A stretch of 64,000 nucleotides of DNA from Thalassolituus oleivorans MIL-1 (GCF_000355675.1 NC_020888.1:2773501-2837500), one strand, 5' to 3'. Shown: positions 26,644 through 36,451, numbered from the stretch's first letter. Numbers and translations are program-made. Notes: generated by a model not told the origin, from the sequence alone.

Positions 26644-28046
26644 AAGCCACCTCCCGGCAAAGCTTTTAGCGAACGTGCAAAAGGCTCAGGTAATGAATCA
26701 TTTAAAATATGCTGATTGGCATTTTTCATAATCTGCATTTTCGTTAGCCAATGTTCAAACTCAGGGGCAGGACGTGAGCCCAACACACGACGCACATATA
26801 GCGCATCGTGAAATGATGTCGTTTGATAATTCAGCATGATGTCGTCAGAACCGGGAATCCCCATGATAAACGAGCAGCCAGCAACACCTAATAAAGTAAG
26901 TAAGTTGTCCATATCATTTTGATCAGCTTCGGCATGATTGGTGTAGCAAACATCGCAGCCCATTGGCACACCGAGTAATTTTCCGCAGAAGTGATCTTCT
27001 AGTCCGGCACGGGTAATTTCTTTACCGTCGAATAAATATTCAGGGCCAATAAAGCCGACAACAGTATTGACCAATAAAGGTTTAAATTTTCGTGCCACAG
27101 CATAAGCGCGCACTTCGCAGGTTTGTTGATCTAAACCATGATGCGCATTAGCTGACAACGCACTGCCCTGACCTGTTTCAAAGTACATAACATTATTACC
27201 GACATTACCGCGTCGTAAACTCAGAGCGGCGTCTTGGGCTTCAGCGAGGGTATTTAAATTAAAACCAAAACTGGAATTCGTTGCTTCAGTACCACCGATA
27301 GACTGAAACACTAAATCGACCGGGGCTCCGGCTTCTATACATTCAATGGTATTAGTAACGTGAGTTAACACACAGGATTGAGTCGGAATTTCATACTTCT
27401 CAATCACATCACTCATCAAATTCATGAGCTGAATTGCCTGCGCTACGTTATCTGTTGCCGGATTAATACCAATAACGGCGTCACCACTACCGTAAAGCAA
27501 GCCATCTAAAATACTGGCGGCTATTCCATTTACATCATCGGTTGGATGGTTCGGTTGTAGACGAGTTGATAAGTGCCCCGGCAAACCTATAGTGTTGCGA
27601 AAGGCAGTAGTAACATGACATTTTTTAGCAACTAGAATTAAATCTTGGTTGCGCATAATTTTACTGACAGCCGCGGCCATCTCTGGCGTAACACCCATAC
27701 GAATACTGGCTAAAACACTGGGTGTTGCATGATCACTGAGCAGCCAATTACGGAAATCGCCAACCGTTAAGTGAGCAATAGGCGCAAAGGCTTTATCATC
27801 ATGCTCATCAATAATAAGGCGGGTTATTTCATCGCTCTCGTAAGGAATAAGTACGTCATTTAAAAAGGTTGTTAATGGCACATCGGCCAACGTCATTTGT
27901 GCGACTGCACGTTCTTCTGCCGATAACGCAATCACTCCAGCTAAACGATCACCAGATCGCGCAGGCGTTGCTTTTGCCATTAACTCGGCAAGATTGCGAA
28001 ATTGATAGGTCTTGCTACCCAGCGTGTAGCAATATGACTTACTCAT
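26640..28046 (-). CDS. eutB: Ethanolamine ammonia-lyase large subunit
   Basis: The 468-residue catalytic subunit (E. coli about 453) has the TIM-barrel family segments: SDHATPSVLASIRMGVTPEM, IGLPGHLSTRLQPNHPTDD, GDAVIGINPATDN, FQSIGGTEATNSSFGF and FIGPEYLFDGKEITRAGLEDHF. GAGGTGA lies 5 bases before the ATG. It opens the eutB-eutC-eat operon and is divergent from the AraC-type regulator. No carboxysome-like shell proteins, EutE aldehyde dehydrogenase or EutA reactivase are in the window. The acetaldehyde must be handled by enzymes encoded elsewhere. Confidence 0.97.
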   Translation of the reverse strand: MSKSYCYTLGSKTYQFRNLAELMAKATPARSGDRLAGVIALSAEERAVAQMTLADVPLTTFLNDVLIPYESDEITRLIIDEHDDKAFAPIAHLTVGDFRNWLLSDHATPSVLASIRMGVTPEMAAAVSKIMRNQDLILVAKKCHVTTAFRNTIGLPGHLSTRLQPNHPTDDVNGIAASILDGLLYGSGDAVIGINPATDNVAQAIQLMNLMSDVIEKYEIPTQSCVLTHVTNTIECIEAGAPVDLVFQSIGGTEATNSSFGFNLNTLAEAQDAALSLRRGNVGNNVMYFETGQGSALSANAHHGLDQQTCEVRAYAVARKFKPLLVNTVVGFIGPEYLFDGKEITRAGLEDHFCGKLLGVPMGCDVCYTNHAEADQNDMDNLLTLLGVAGCSFIMGIPGSDDIMLNYQTTSFHDALYVRRVLGSRPAPEFEHWLTKMQIMKNANQHILNDSLPEPFARSLKALPGGGL

Positions 28047-28245
28047 GTGTTCACCTCAGGAACGAAACTTGCTGTACTCTTTTACAGAGTCCACTTTTCT
28101 ATAATGTGGAAGATGCGATATATATTCCGACCGACTATCAAATTTTGGCAAACCTTTGTTTTCGCTGGAAAATCAGGTGGTTAGCGAATATCAAAGGCCG
28201 TAAACTTATTGCGAAGTCATTAAATAGAGGCAATAACGCTCACCC

Positions 28246-29199
28246 ATGCAGCACGAACCACATCTGAGCGCACCGGAGAAGTGCATCAGTGAAGCAAGGG
28301 ACGCAGACGAACATGCCCACAACCTGACAAATTGGCAGCAAGAATACGATCAATTAAGTGATGGCAGCTTTTATGGTCGTATTGATGAAGTAACGTTAGA
28401 GGGTTTGCAGGTATTTAAAGAGCATACCAATCGCTCTTTACGTCAGCAGTGTAATGTCTGGGCAGACTCTATCTGGCTGGGGATTCCCGCACGGCCATCG
28501 GATAGTCGTATTAACGGCTTAGTGATTGGCAATGATCAACTCATGTGCCGTCCTGGCAGCTGCGACTTTGAATTAATGACGCCAGAAAAATATGATATCT
28601 ACGGCATCGTGGTGAAACAGGATGTGCTATTACAAGCTGCCGAGATTCAAGGTTTAGCTCTTAAAGGTTTGTCTTTCAACGAATATCCGCGTCTAACCGT
28701 GCAACAAAAAACGCTAGATGATGTACGTTATTTATTGGAACGAGTGTTAAACCACAACGCCAATGGATTAAATAATCAAATGCAGCAAGATGTGGTGACG
28801 ATGGGGCTACTTCGGCTTTTACAGGAAGAGACACCGTCCTCATCGCCAGCTCCCAGCTACGCGCATAGAAAGGCCGTCGTTGATCGCGTTAAAGAATATT
28901 TAGCAACCCATGCAGATGCACCCGTCACTATGACCGAGCTATGTGAATTAACGCACGTCAGTCGTCGCACACTGCAATACAGCTTTGAAACTATTTTAGG
29001 CATAAGCCCACTGCGCTTTTTGCGCACAGCGCGATTGAACCGTGTTCGACGTAATCTGAGCGACCCATTGTCAGACAGCTCAGTGGCTGTTGTCGCAGCG
29101 AACTGGGGATTTTGGCACCCCGGACAATTTGCAAAAGACTACAAGCAACTGTTTGGTGAAAATCCATCCGAAACGGTTAAGCGTGTGAAACACAGTTGA
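28246..29199 (+). CDS. eutR: EutR-like AraC-family regulator
   Basis: The 317-residue protein has an N-terminal sensor half resembling AraC proteins that sit beside eutBC. A C-terminal AraC/XylS double helix-turn-helix starts at about residue 210 (VTMTELCELTHVSRRTLQYSFETILGISPLRFLRTARLN, described in parts; then WGFWHPGQFAKDYKQLFGENPSET). EutR activates ethanolamine genes in response to ethanolamine plus B12. It is divergent from eutB over 199 bases. The only Shine-Dalgarno (GAGG) is 17 bases before the ATG at 28246, so the exact start is uncertain. Confidence 0.85.
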   Translation: MQHEPHLSAPEKCISEARDADEHAHNLTNWQQEYDQLSDGSFYGRIDEVTLEGLQVFKEHTNRSLRQQCNVWADSIWLGIPARPSDSRINGLVIGNDQLMCRPGSCDFELMTPEKYDIYGIVVKQDVLLQAAEIQGLALKGLSFNEYPRLTVQQKTLDDVRYLLERVLNHNANGLNNQMQQDVVTMGLLRLLQEETPSSSPAPSYAHRKAVVDRVKEYLATHADAPVTMTELCELTHVSRRTLQYSFETILGISPLRFLRTARLNRVRRNLSDPLSDSSVAVVAANWGFWHPGQFAKDYKQLFGENPSETVKRVKHS

Positions 29200-29227
29200 A
29201 ATTTATAAATTTCAACTAACAGACAAT

Positions 29228-29258
29228 AAAAAGCCCCGACTGTCGGGGCTTTTTTTTC
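29228..29258. terminator. Bidirectional terminator
   Basis: GCCCCGAC-T-GTCGGGGC is flanked by A5 and T8 and lies between the convergent eutR-like and FMN-reductase genes. It would serve both. Confidence 0.9.
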
Positions 29259-29267
29259 AATGAAATC

Positions 29268-29846
29268 TTACGACATACCATTACCGTACTCTTTAAAGCG
29301 CGAACATAAATATTCACGCTGCGGTGCCAGTGCCGTTATATAGGTTTGTAATTGATCGATGGCAAACGCCGCACGCTCATGTAAATACGTATCTGATTTA
29401 GAGTTTTCACCCGTCCATAAAGTCCCGACGTTGCGCAGTAACAAATGCTCGGGAGTATAAAGAAGCCTAGAGTTTTTATAGCCACTGCCGCGCATTTCAG
29501 CGATCACAAACGCACCGCCACTCGAAGCCGAGACACCAACGAGTAAGGTCGGCTTATGTGCTAGGTGACTGGCATTGCACCATAGCAAAAGATTTTTTAA
29601 GCCAGCAGGCGCCATGCCATGCCATTCAGGAATAACAAAAATAAAGCCATCAGCCTGCTGTAACGTATTTTGTACAGCGACCACCGTTGCCGTTGCTGCA
29701 CTGCCATCCCATAGCGGTAAGTCCGCTTCATTTAGATCGACGATACTGGCTTCGCCATTTAGGTGCTCATCATTCAAATGATGAGCAATACGCAAGCTTT
29801 GGGAGTCAGCGCGGTGACTTGCGCTAACAATGGCGATTTTAGACAT
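29268..29846 (-). CDS. NADPH-dependent FMN reductase-like flavoprotein
   Basis: The 192-residue flavodoxin-fold protein begins MSKIAIVSASHRADSQSLRIA, the flavin-phosphate loop of the NADPH-dependent FMN reductase family. It continues with FVIPEWHGMAPAGLKNLLLW and VGVSASSGGAFV. These cytosolic enzymes reduce FMN, quinones or azo compounds. AGGA precedes the ATG. It follows two glutathione-transferase genes on the same strand, suggesting a shared role in electrophile or xenobiotic defence. Confidence 0.85.
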   Translation of the reverse strand: MSKIAIVSASHRADSQSLRIAHHLNDEHLNGEASIVDLNEADLPLWDGSAATATVVAVQNTLQQADGFIFVIPEWHGMAPAGLKNLLLWCNASHLAHKPTLLVGVSASSGGAFVIAEMRGSGYKNSRLLYTPEHLLLRNVGTLWTGENSKSDTYLHERAAFAIDQLQTYITALAPQREYLCSRFKEYGNGMS

Positions 29847-29891
29847 AAATATTCCTACCGTACTTGAAAAATCAAAGGGCCGATCATCAAG

Positions 29892-30563
29892 CTATTTTTG
29901 AATAATCGTCTGCCCCGTTTGCGTAACCGTATCTTTATCGCCGCGAGCAGGCAAGCGAATACCGGCTTGCACCGCAGGACGCTCACGAATTCGTTGAATC
30001 CAAGCCTGCAGGTTGTCGAGCCCTGAAATATCAATACCCGACCACTCGTAAGTATGAGCCCAGCACCAGTTAGCGATATCGGCAACGCTGTATTCTCCAC
30101 GATTTTCGCCAACTAAATAGTCACGTTCTGCTAATGCTGAATCCAGTACAGTCAACAATCGCCGACCTTCGTTTTGGTAACGATCAATAGCCGGTTGAAT
30201 TTTTTCAGGGAAATAGCGAAAGAAGACGTTGGCTTGTCCCATCATAGGACCAACCCCGCCCATTTGAAACATTAACCACTGTATCACTTGAGATTTTTCT
30301 TTAGCGTTATTGCCCAGTAATTTACCAGCCTTTTCAGCCAGATAAATCATAATTGCGCCCGATTCAAATACCGCAAAATTGTCTTCGCCATGATCAATTA
30401 ACGCAGGAATTCGACCATTCGGATTGATCTTTAAAAACCATGCTTCTTTCTGTGCGTTACTGCCTAAATCAATCGGCGTCAACGTATACGGAAGTTGCAG
30501 TTCTTCGAGTAACACCGTGGCTTTCCAACCATTCGGCGTTGCTGCACTGTATAGCTCTAACAT
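29892..30563 (-). CDS. Glutathione transferase, YfcG/Ure2-like
   Basis: The 223-residue protein starts at the ATG at 30563 (GAGGA upstream; a GTG lies one codon earlier). The thioredoxin-like half has [33 protein letters not shown] and [13 protein letters not shown], the pattern of nu-class enzymes such as YfcG that act as disulfide-bond reductases with glutathione. The helical half ends with the RPAVQAG segment. It is between a second glutathione transferase and an FMN reductase on the same strand. Confidence 0.88.
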   Translation of the reverse strand: MLELYSAATPNGWKATVLLEELQLPYTLTPIDLGSNAQKEAWFLKINPNGRIPALIDHGEDNFAVFESGAIMIYLAEKAGKLLGNNAKEKSQVIQWLMFQMGGVGPMMGQANVFFRYFPEKIQPAIDRYQNEGRRLLTVLDSALAERDYLVGENRGEYSVADIANWCWAHTYEWSGIDISGLDNLQAWIQRIRERPAVQAGIRLPARGDKDTVTQTGQTIIQK

Positions 30564-30615
30564 CACTATGTCCTCATGTGTTAGCTGCCTCAGTGCAGCT
30601 AATAACCACTACATT

Positions 30616-31227
30616 TTATGCTGTATATGATGGTCGCTCTTTCATAGCCGCATGCCAACGTTGAATCGAAGGGTATTCATCACCGATACGTATTTTAATA
30701 ACACGAGCAAAATCTATCGCACAGATGGCTGTAATATCGGCGATGGAAAACTCACTCCCAGCAACCCAAGTATTATCCGCCAGCTGTTTTTCTAGGATCG
30801 GTAGAATTTTCAATACATTCCCTACGCATTCTTTGCCCCAAGCTTCTACCGGCGTCATGCGGTCTTTAAAAAAGCCGCTGAGATGCTGAAAGCCCATTGC
30901 CACGCTAATGACTAAGCCTAACTCCATGCGGTGATCCCACATATCAATACGAGCTCGATCTTCTACTGTCTTACCAAACAGGCTTCCGCCATCAAAGCGC
31001 TCGTCGAGATAACGACAAATAGCACCGGTTTCTGCTAGGCAAAAACCATCATCAAGCTCCAATACAGGCACTTTTCCAAATGGATTTTTTGCACAAAATT
31101 CTGGGGTTAGATTCCCCCCAGCACCCAACTCTATCGGCACGATCTCTACGTCCGGAATACCTTTTTCTGCCAGTACCATACGAACGCGACGAGGGTTTGG
31201 CGCTTGATTGTTGTCATACAGTTTCAT
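30616..31227 (-). CDS. Glutathione S-transferase
   Basis: The 203-residue protein starts at the ATG at 31227, where AGAGGAAG gives a strong ribosome site; the longer frame runs into the promoter. MKLYDNNQAPNPRRVRMVLAEKG, NPFGKVPVLELDDG and ETGAICRYLDE form the glutathione-binding half, followed by the helical C-domain. It belongs to the general GST group that conjugates glutathione to electrophiles. It is divergent from a TetR gene with a palindromic operator between them, so the repressor probably controls it and perhaps the genes downstream. Confidence 0.9.
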   Translation of the reverse strand: MKLYDNNQAPNPRRVRMVLAEKGIPDVEIVPIELGAGGNLTPEFCAKNPFGKVPVLELDDGFCLAETGAICRYLDERFDGGSLFGKTVEDRARIDMWDHRMELGLVISVAMGFQHLSGFFKDRMTPVEAWGKECVGNVLKILPILEKQLADNTWVAGSEFSIADITAICAIDFARVIKIRIGDEYPSIQRWHAAMKERPSYTA

Positions 31228-31328
31228 GGAACTTCCTCTACATGCCCTAACGAGCGCGGATTGATGCACGATCAATAGATACCTTTGACGGTTAGCTATC
31301 AATGCAATAATTTCAAAGCACACCTTAT

Positions 31329-31344
31329 CAGAATGCTCATTCTG
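31329..31344. promoter_or_regulatory. Palindromic operator between GST and TetR genes
   Basis: CAGAATG-CT-CATTCTG is a perfect inverted repeat with 7-base arms, about 100 bases before the GST start and 80 before the tetR start. It is the typical size and place of a TetR operator serving both genes. Confidence 0.6.
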
Positions 31345-31423
31345 TATTACACTAGCCGAGAGCGATGGGACAGGTCAAGAGAACTTATGACCATATTCAA
31401 AATAATCAGTCGAGGCAGTTGCT

Positions 31424-32005
31424 ATGGCGCGAACGCGCAGTTTTGATCCTGAACAGGTATTACAACAAGCCATGATGTTGTTTTGGCAGCAGGGCTTTGA
31501 ACGCCTGTCGATGGAACAACTGGTGAAGCACTTGGGTGTCAATCGCTACAGCCTCTATGAGACCTTTGGTAACAAACAAGCCTTATTTGAATTGTCGCTG
31601 GAGCGCTATATCGCGGTGGTATTTGAATTTATGCAAATGCCGCTAAAGGAGCATAAAGGCAAAGCAGCTTTAACTGCCTTTTGTCAGAAGTTTCGTGATC
31701 AGCTACAACGAACGAATGCTAACAACGGTTGCTTAATGTTCAACAGCCTGCAAGCGAAAACGCCAATGTCTGATACTGCACTCCAGAATTTGCATACCGC
31801 CATAGAAAAGCAACAAACTCTATTGCTGCAGCGTATTATAGAAGCCCAGACGGAAAATGAGTTCAAACGTCAGTTTAAACCGGAGGCCGCTGCGCAGTTT
31901 ATTGCCGCACAAACCCGCTTATTACTTAATACTCGCCGTGATCAGGGCATAGAAGCAATGACCACCATAGCCGACTTTTTAATTGCCGATATTGAAGCTT
32001 GGTAG
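31424..32005 (+). CDS. TetR-family repressor
   Basis: The 193-residue protein has the N-terminal TetR helix-turn-helix: FDPEQVLQQAMMLFWQQGFERLSMEQLVKHLGVNRYSLYETFGNKQALF (residues 6-54, described in parts), then a helical ligand domain with NNGCLMFNSLQAKTP. That CLM motif is common in TetR proteins of the AcrR/NemR side that sense electrophiles, and its cysteine might be reactive; this is inference. It is divergent from the GST gene, with a palindrome between them, and converges with the response-regulator gene. Confidence 0.88.
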   Translation: MARTRSFDPEQVLQQAMMLFWQQGFERLSMEQLVKHLGVNRYSLYETFGNKQALFELSLERYIAVVFEFMQMPLKEHKGKAALTAFCQKFRDQLQRTNANNGCLMFNSLQAKTPMSDTALQNLHTAIEKQQTLLLQRIIEAQTENEFKRQFKPEAAAQFIAAQTRLLLNTRRDQGIEAMTTIADFLIADIEAW

Positions 32006-32020
32006 CCAAGCAATCGTATT

Positions 32021-32929
32021 TTATAAAGAATTTAAAAAACCTAAACTCACAGCGGTTGCACTGGCACGGTTCTCGACGCCCAACTTAGGAAATATTTGCT
32101 CTAAATGCTTATTCACTGTGCGTGGGCTCATGGCTAAAATCTGCGCAATATCACGATTGGTTTTGCCACGCGATAACCACATCAACACTTCGGCTTCGCG
32201 TTCAGTTAATAAAAACTTCTGGCGCAATTCAGCTTGTAATACATTGTCATCGTCGTTAATTAATCGTAATAAATATTCAGCAGGCGACGGTCGGCCTAAA
32301 TAGCGAACTTGCAGCGAATGCGCTCCCAGCTCTAATTTACTATGACTATTACGCTCGGGTGCTCTTGCTAACCAAGGTGCTATATCGCTGCGAATTAACG
32401 TTTCTAGTTCACTCTCTGAGCTCCCGAGCGTTTGTAATAACTCTCGGGTTTTTACCGTACTCCAGAGCATTTCCCCGTGAATATTACAAGCAAAGGCTGG
32501 TTGCCCCATTTCATCCAGAGCGCTACGTGCACTGCGTGTTTTACGCGCATTACTCAAATGCACATGCACGCGAGCTAACAGCTCATCTATGTTCACGGGC
32601 TTAGTAATATAATCGACACCACCTACTTCTAAGCCACGCAAGACATGCTCACTATCGCTCAAGCCTGTCATAAAAATCACAGGGATATCGTGCAATTCAT
32701 TGCGTTTTTTTAATGTTTCACAAGCCGTAAAGCCATCCATCGTTGGCATAATGGCATCCAACAAAATTAGGTCTGGTATCATACGTTCGGTAATACTCAG
32801 CGCCTGAGTACCATCCATCGCGAGTAATACTGTGTATCCCGCAGACGTCAGCGCTTCGTTCATCATAGCGAGAGATTCTGCTGCATCATCCGCAACCAGC
32901 ACGATTCCTTTAGATTCAGGCCTGATCAC
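32021..32929 (-). CDS. LuxR/FixJ-type response regulator
   Basis: The frame is open to 32983, but the GTG at 32929 has AAGGTG 8 bases upstream and overlaps the kinase stop by 14 bases, so I choose it; the product is 302 residues. A receiver domain has the acceptor Asp 58 (PDLILLDAIMPTMDG). A middle region near residues 140-230 resembles a PAS-like linker. The C-terminal LuxR helix-turn-helix is LTEREAEVLMWLSRGKTNRDIAQ followed by SPRTVNKHLEQIF. It is co-translated with the transporter-kinase upstream. It probably activates the divergent amide operon. Confidence 0.9.
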   Translation of the reverse strand: MIRPESKGIVLVADDAAESLAMMNEALTSAGYTVLLAMDGTQALSITERMIPDLILLDAIMPTMDGFTACETLKKRNELHDIPVIFMTGLSDSEHVLRGLEVGGVDYITKPVNIDELLARVHVHLSNARKTRSARSALDEMGQPAFACNIHGEMLWSTVKTRELLQTLGSSESELETLIRSDIAPWLARAPERNSHSKLELGAHSLQVRYLGRPSPAEYLLRLINDDDNVLQAELRQKFLLTEREAEVLMWLSRGKTNRDIAQILAMSPRTVNKHLEQIFPKLGVENRASATAVSLGFLNSL

Positions 32930-35900
32930 GGGATAACACCTTTTGGTTAGTAGAAATGATGGTCGCAAACTGGTACGACGCAAGGTAGCGTTTCATTTGC
33001 TGGACAAAAACTGGGTGCTCTCCCGAGCTTTCAATGCGCACTAAAATCTTCTCCACGCCATCAACATAACCCAATTCTGCCATCGCGATTAATTCGCGCG
33101 CATCGGCATGACTAATATCAATAATCTCGGCATCTGCAGTCTTTACTTCATTAACGGGTACATCATCTTTATAAATCCACTGTAAGGACAACGCTGCAGC
33201 CAGTTTATCGAGCAATACCTGATCACGAATCGGTTTAATTAAATAATCGTCATTTAAACGCTCGACATTATCTGTGCCGTTTTGTCTCTGATTGTGCTCG
33301 TGGCTTTCTTCTGCATCCGCAGACGCCATAATAATAGGTGCGGTAATATTTCTGTGGCGCAATTCTTTGACTAGCTCCCAACCCGTCATCTCGGGCATAG
33401 AAATATCGAGGAAGAATAGATCGACCGATACAGTATCAATCGCCTCTAAACAGGCGAAGGCGTTGGTTGCTTCAAGCACTATAAAGCCAAGCGGTGATAA
33501 AATTTCACTAATTAACCCCCGATGCGATGCATCATCGTCGACAACCATGACGGTGCGCTGCGGACCATGATAAGAATCTATCTCTCGTACCTGAGTTGTC
33601 CGCTGCAAAGGCATAGAAACACTCGATAACATGAGCGACAGCTTAAAACGACTCCCCTGCCCTGGATCACTTTTTAGTGTGATTTCGCCACCCATAATAT
33701 CGGTTAACAATTTACTGATGGTTAAACCTAGGCCAGTACCGGGCATTTGCGGTTGTCCTGCTTTGCGAATACGTTCAAATGGCTGAAATATTCGCTCCAT
33801 TTCTTTAGAGTCTATCCCGACCCCCGTATCCTCAACAGAGAATTCGGCGACTTGGCTACGATAGCGCACAGATAAAGTTACCGATCCGCTATGAGTAAAC
33901 TTAACCGCATTGGATAATAAATTAATCAGAATTTGGCGTAGATGCTTCTCGTCTGTCGTGACCACAGCCGGCAGATGCGGCGATGGTCGATAATAAAAAG
34001 CGATACCTTTATTCTCGGCTTGTAGCGAAAACATATCCACCAGTTCTTGCAACATACTACGGATAGCCACTTCTTCGCGCCGGATCTCCAATCGTCCTGC
34101 TTCAATACGAGATATATCGAGCAAGCCTTCGATCAAATCCGCTAAATGCTCACCACTGCGACGAACGAGTTTCACTTTGCTTAGCTGAGAAGTATCAAGG
34201 TTTTTGTCTTTTTCTAGTAACTGCGCATACCCTAAAATCGAATTCAATGGGCTGCGTAATTCATGACTAATACCGCCTAAATATCGGCTTTTAGCACGGT
34301 TAGCCGCCTCTGCTAAGTCTTTGGCATCCTGTAAGGCTCGATCCGTTGCCTCATGCGCACTGATTTCTTGAGTGAGTAATTCGGTTTGTCGCATGGATTC
34401 ATCTAACGCAAATTGCCGACTTTCATTCGCTAATACAAATAACCAAATCAATACGCCAATAATAATGAGTAACAGAAAATACACTTGCACTAGCGTTGTG
34501 CCGACCATAGATTGCACAGCATCCGCAGTAGGCACCTGGAGATACACCAGCCAAAACAGTACGGCGACAGTAAAAGCAATGATGCTAAGAAAACCACTGA
34601 ACTGCATTAAGCGAGGATTCATACGCCGGACTAACCAGACAGGTAATACTGTTTCGAGCAAAGATTGTAGTTGATCACCAAGACGTGCCTTTTCTTTGCA
34701 CTGATCATGACAGCGAGCTTCTAAGGAACAGCAAAGCGAGCAAATATGACCGCCATAAGCAGGGCACTGCGCAATATCTTCAAGATCAAAGGTGTTTTCA
34801 CAGACGACACACTCAGTCAGCATCGAGTGCGGATTAACCGGAACGATAGGTATAATTTCACGCGCAAGATAGAAGCGTCCTTTGGTCACGAACGCAATAA
34901 TAGGCGCGGTAACAAACGCAGTTAGCAAGGCAACATACGGCGCCATGGCCTGTGCCTCCGGACCAACAACTCCGACATAGCAAATAATACCGAGTAATGA
35001 AGCCAAGATCATAGCGCCACAACCAACGGGGTTAACGTCGTATAAGTAGGCGCGCTTGAACTCTATGTGTTTCGGACTCAGCCCCAATGGTTTGTTAATC
35101 ACTAAATCTGCGACCAGTGCTCCAACCCAAGCCACGGCCACATTGGCATAGATACCAAGGATATGGACGAGTGATTCATAGACACCCAGCACCATAAGCA
35201 ACAAGGCAATCATGACGTTAAACACCAGCCATACTACCCGCCCGGGATGACTGTGCGTTAAGCGCGAAAAGAAGTTAGACCACGCAATAGAGCCAGCATA
35301 GGCATTAGTTACGTTAATCTTGACCTGACAAAGAATCACAAAAACACCCGTAACCGCCATCACGACCATGGGTGAATCAAACAAATATCCAAATGCGACC
35401 CGATATATTTGCGTAGGGTCACTGGCATCACTGACGTTCAAACCGTGACTCAACGCCAGCACGGCTAAAAAGGAACCGCCGAGTAATTTAATAAAACCAA
35501 CAACAATCCAGCCTGGCCCTGCGCCCATTAGCGCAGTCCACCAACGTAACTTATGCTTTTTATCGGGTTCTGGTAAAAACCGAAGAAAATCGACCTGCTC
35601 ACCGATTTGCGCGATTAAGGAAAAAATAACGGCCGATGCAGCACCAAAAAAGACCAAATTAAAGCCACCGCTACCAATTGGTGCGCTTTCAGTTACTCGT
35701 TCGATCCCAGTAAATTGCACCCACGTCAGAGTAGCTGACCACTCATGCCACAGGATAAATACAAATGGGGCTAACTGCAGAACCAACCAAATTGGCTGAG
35801 TCCACAATTGGAAACGGCTGATTAAAGTAATGCCGTGCGTTACCAAAGGAATGACAATAATGGCACTGAGTAAATAGCCAAACATCAATGGCAGACCAAA

Positions 35901-36329
35901 CAGAATATCCAATGCGGAGGCCATGATGGCCGATTCAAGTGCGAAGAAGATGAAAGTAAATGATGCGTAGATCAGTGACGTAATGGTCGAGCCGATATAA
36001 CCAAAACCAGCTCCACGGCTAAGTAAATCAATATCAACGCCGTATTTAGCCGCGTAGTAGCTGATTGGAATAGCCGTTAAGAAAATAACTAAAGAGACTG
36101 CCATAAAGGCATAAAACGCATTATCGAAACCATACAGTAAGGTTACCGTAGCTCCGATTGCCTCTAAGGCTAAAAATGAAATAGCACCTAACGCCGTATT
36201 CGATACCCGAGCTGCCGACCAGCGTCGCGCACTTTTAGCGGTAAAGCGTAATGCAAAATCTTCGAGAGTCTGATTCGCGACCCAACGATTATAACTTCGT
36301 CGAGCCTTAAAGACCTGTTGATCGCTCAT
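32916..36329 (-). CDS. Hybrid sensor kinase with NCS1 transporter domain
   Basis: The 1137-residue protein (ATG at 36329; another ATG at 36362) begins with an entire NCS1-type nucleobase/cation symporter domain, residues about 25-480, with about 12 helices. A cysteine cluster follows at 506-544 (CVVC, QC, HICSLCC, RCHDQC), probably zinc-binding. Then come two helices near 570-620, a coiled coil, the His domain with ISHELRSPLN (His 689), the ATPase domain (GTGLGLTISK) and a receiver domain with Asp 975 (LDISMPEM). A C-terminal region of about 80 residues is unassigned. It probably senses a transported or bound amide or nucleobase. Its divergent neighbour is the amide-import operon. Confidence 0.9.
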   Translation of the reverse strand: MSDQQVFKARRSYNRWVANQTLEDFALRFTAKSARRWSAARVSNTALGAISFLALEAIGATVTLLYGFDNAFYAFMAVSLVIFLTAIPISYYAAKYGVDIDLLSRGAGFGYIGSTITSLIYASFTFIFFALESAIMASALDILFGLPLMFGYLLSAIIVIPLVTHGITLISRFQLWTQPIWLVLQLAPFVFILWHEWSATLTWVQFTGIERVTESAPIGSGGFNLVFFGAASAVIFSLIAQIGEQVDFLRFLPEPDKKHKLRWWTALMGAGPGWIVVGFIKLLGGSFLAVLALSHGLNVSDASDPTQIYRVAFGYLFDSPMVVMAVTGVFVILCQVKINVTNAYAGSIAWSNFFSRLTHSHPGRVVWLVFNVMIALLLMVLGVYESLVHILGIYANVAVAWVGALVADLVINKPLGLSPKHIEFKRAYLYDVNPVGCGAMILASLLGIICYVGVVGPEAQAMAPYVALLTAFVTAPIIAFVTKGRFYLAREIIPIVPVNPHSMLTECVVCENTFDLEDIAQCPAYGGHICSLCCSLEARCHDQCKEKARLGDQLQSLLETVLPVWLVRRMNPRLMQFSGFLSIIAFTVAVLFWLVYLQVPTADAVQSMVGTTLVQVYFLLLIIIGVLIWLFVLANESRQFALDESMRQTELLTQEISAHEATDRALQDAKDLAEAANRAKSRYLGGISHELRSPLNSILGYAQLLEKDKNLDTSQLSKVKLVRRSGEHLADLIEGLLDISRIEAGRLEIRREEVAIRSMLQELVDMFSLQAENKGIAFYYRPSPHLPAVVTTDEKHLRQILINLLSNAVKFTHSGSVTLSVRYRSQVAEFSVEDTGVGIDSKEMERIFQPFERIRKAGQPQMPGTGLGLTISKLLTDIMGGEITLKSDPGQGSRFKLSLMLSSVSMPLQRTTQVREIDSYHGPQRTVMVVDDDASHRGLISEILSPLGFIVLEATNAFACLEAIDTVSVDLFFLDISMPEMTGWELVKELRHRNITAPIIMASADAEESHEHNQRQNGTDNVERLNDDYLIKPIRDQVLLDKLAAALSLQWIYKDDVPVNEVKTADAEIIDISHADARELIAMAELGYVDGVEKILVRIESSGEHPVFVQQMKRYLASYQFATIISTNQKVLSRDQA

Positions 36330-36451
36330 TGTAGAACATGCCCCTAGCTGCAAATGTAACATTTACTTCACAGCCGTTATTTTTGGAATGCTGTCCTTGC
36401 AATGCCTTATAGTTTTGACCCGCGAGAACAACTTCTATCAATCGCACGCCC

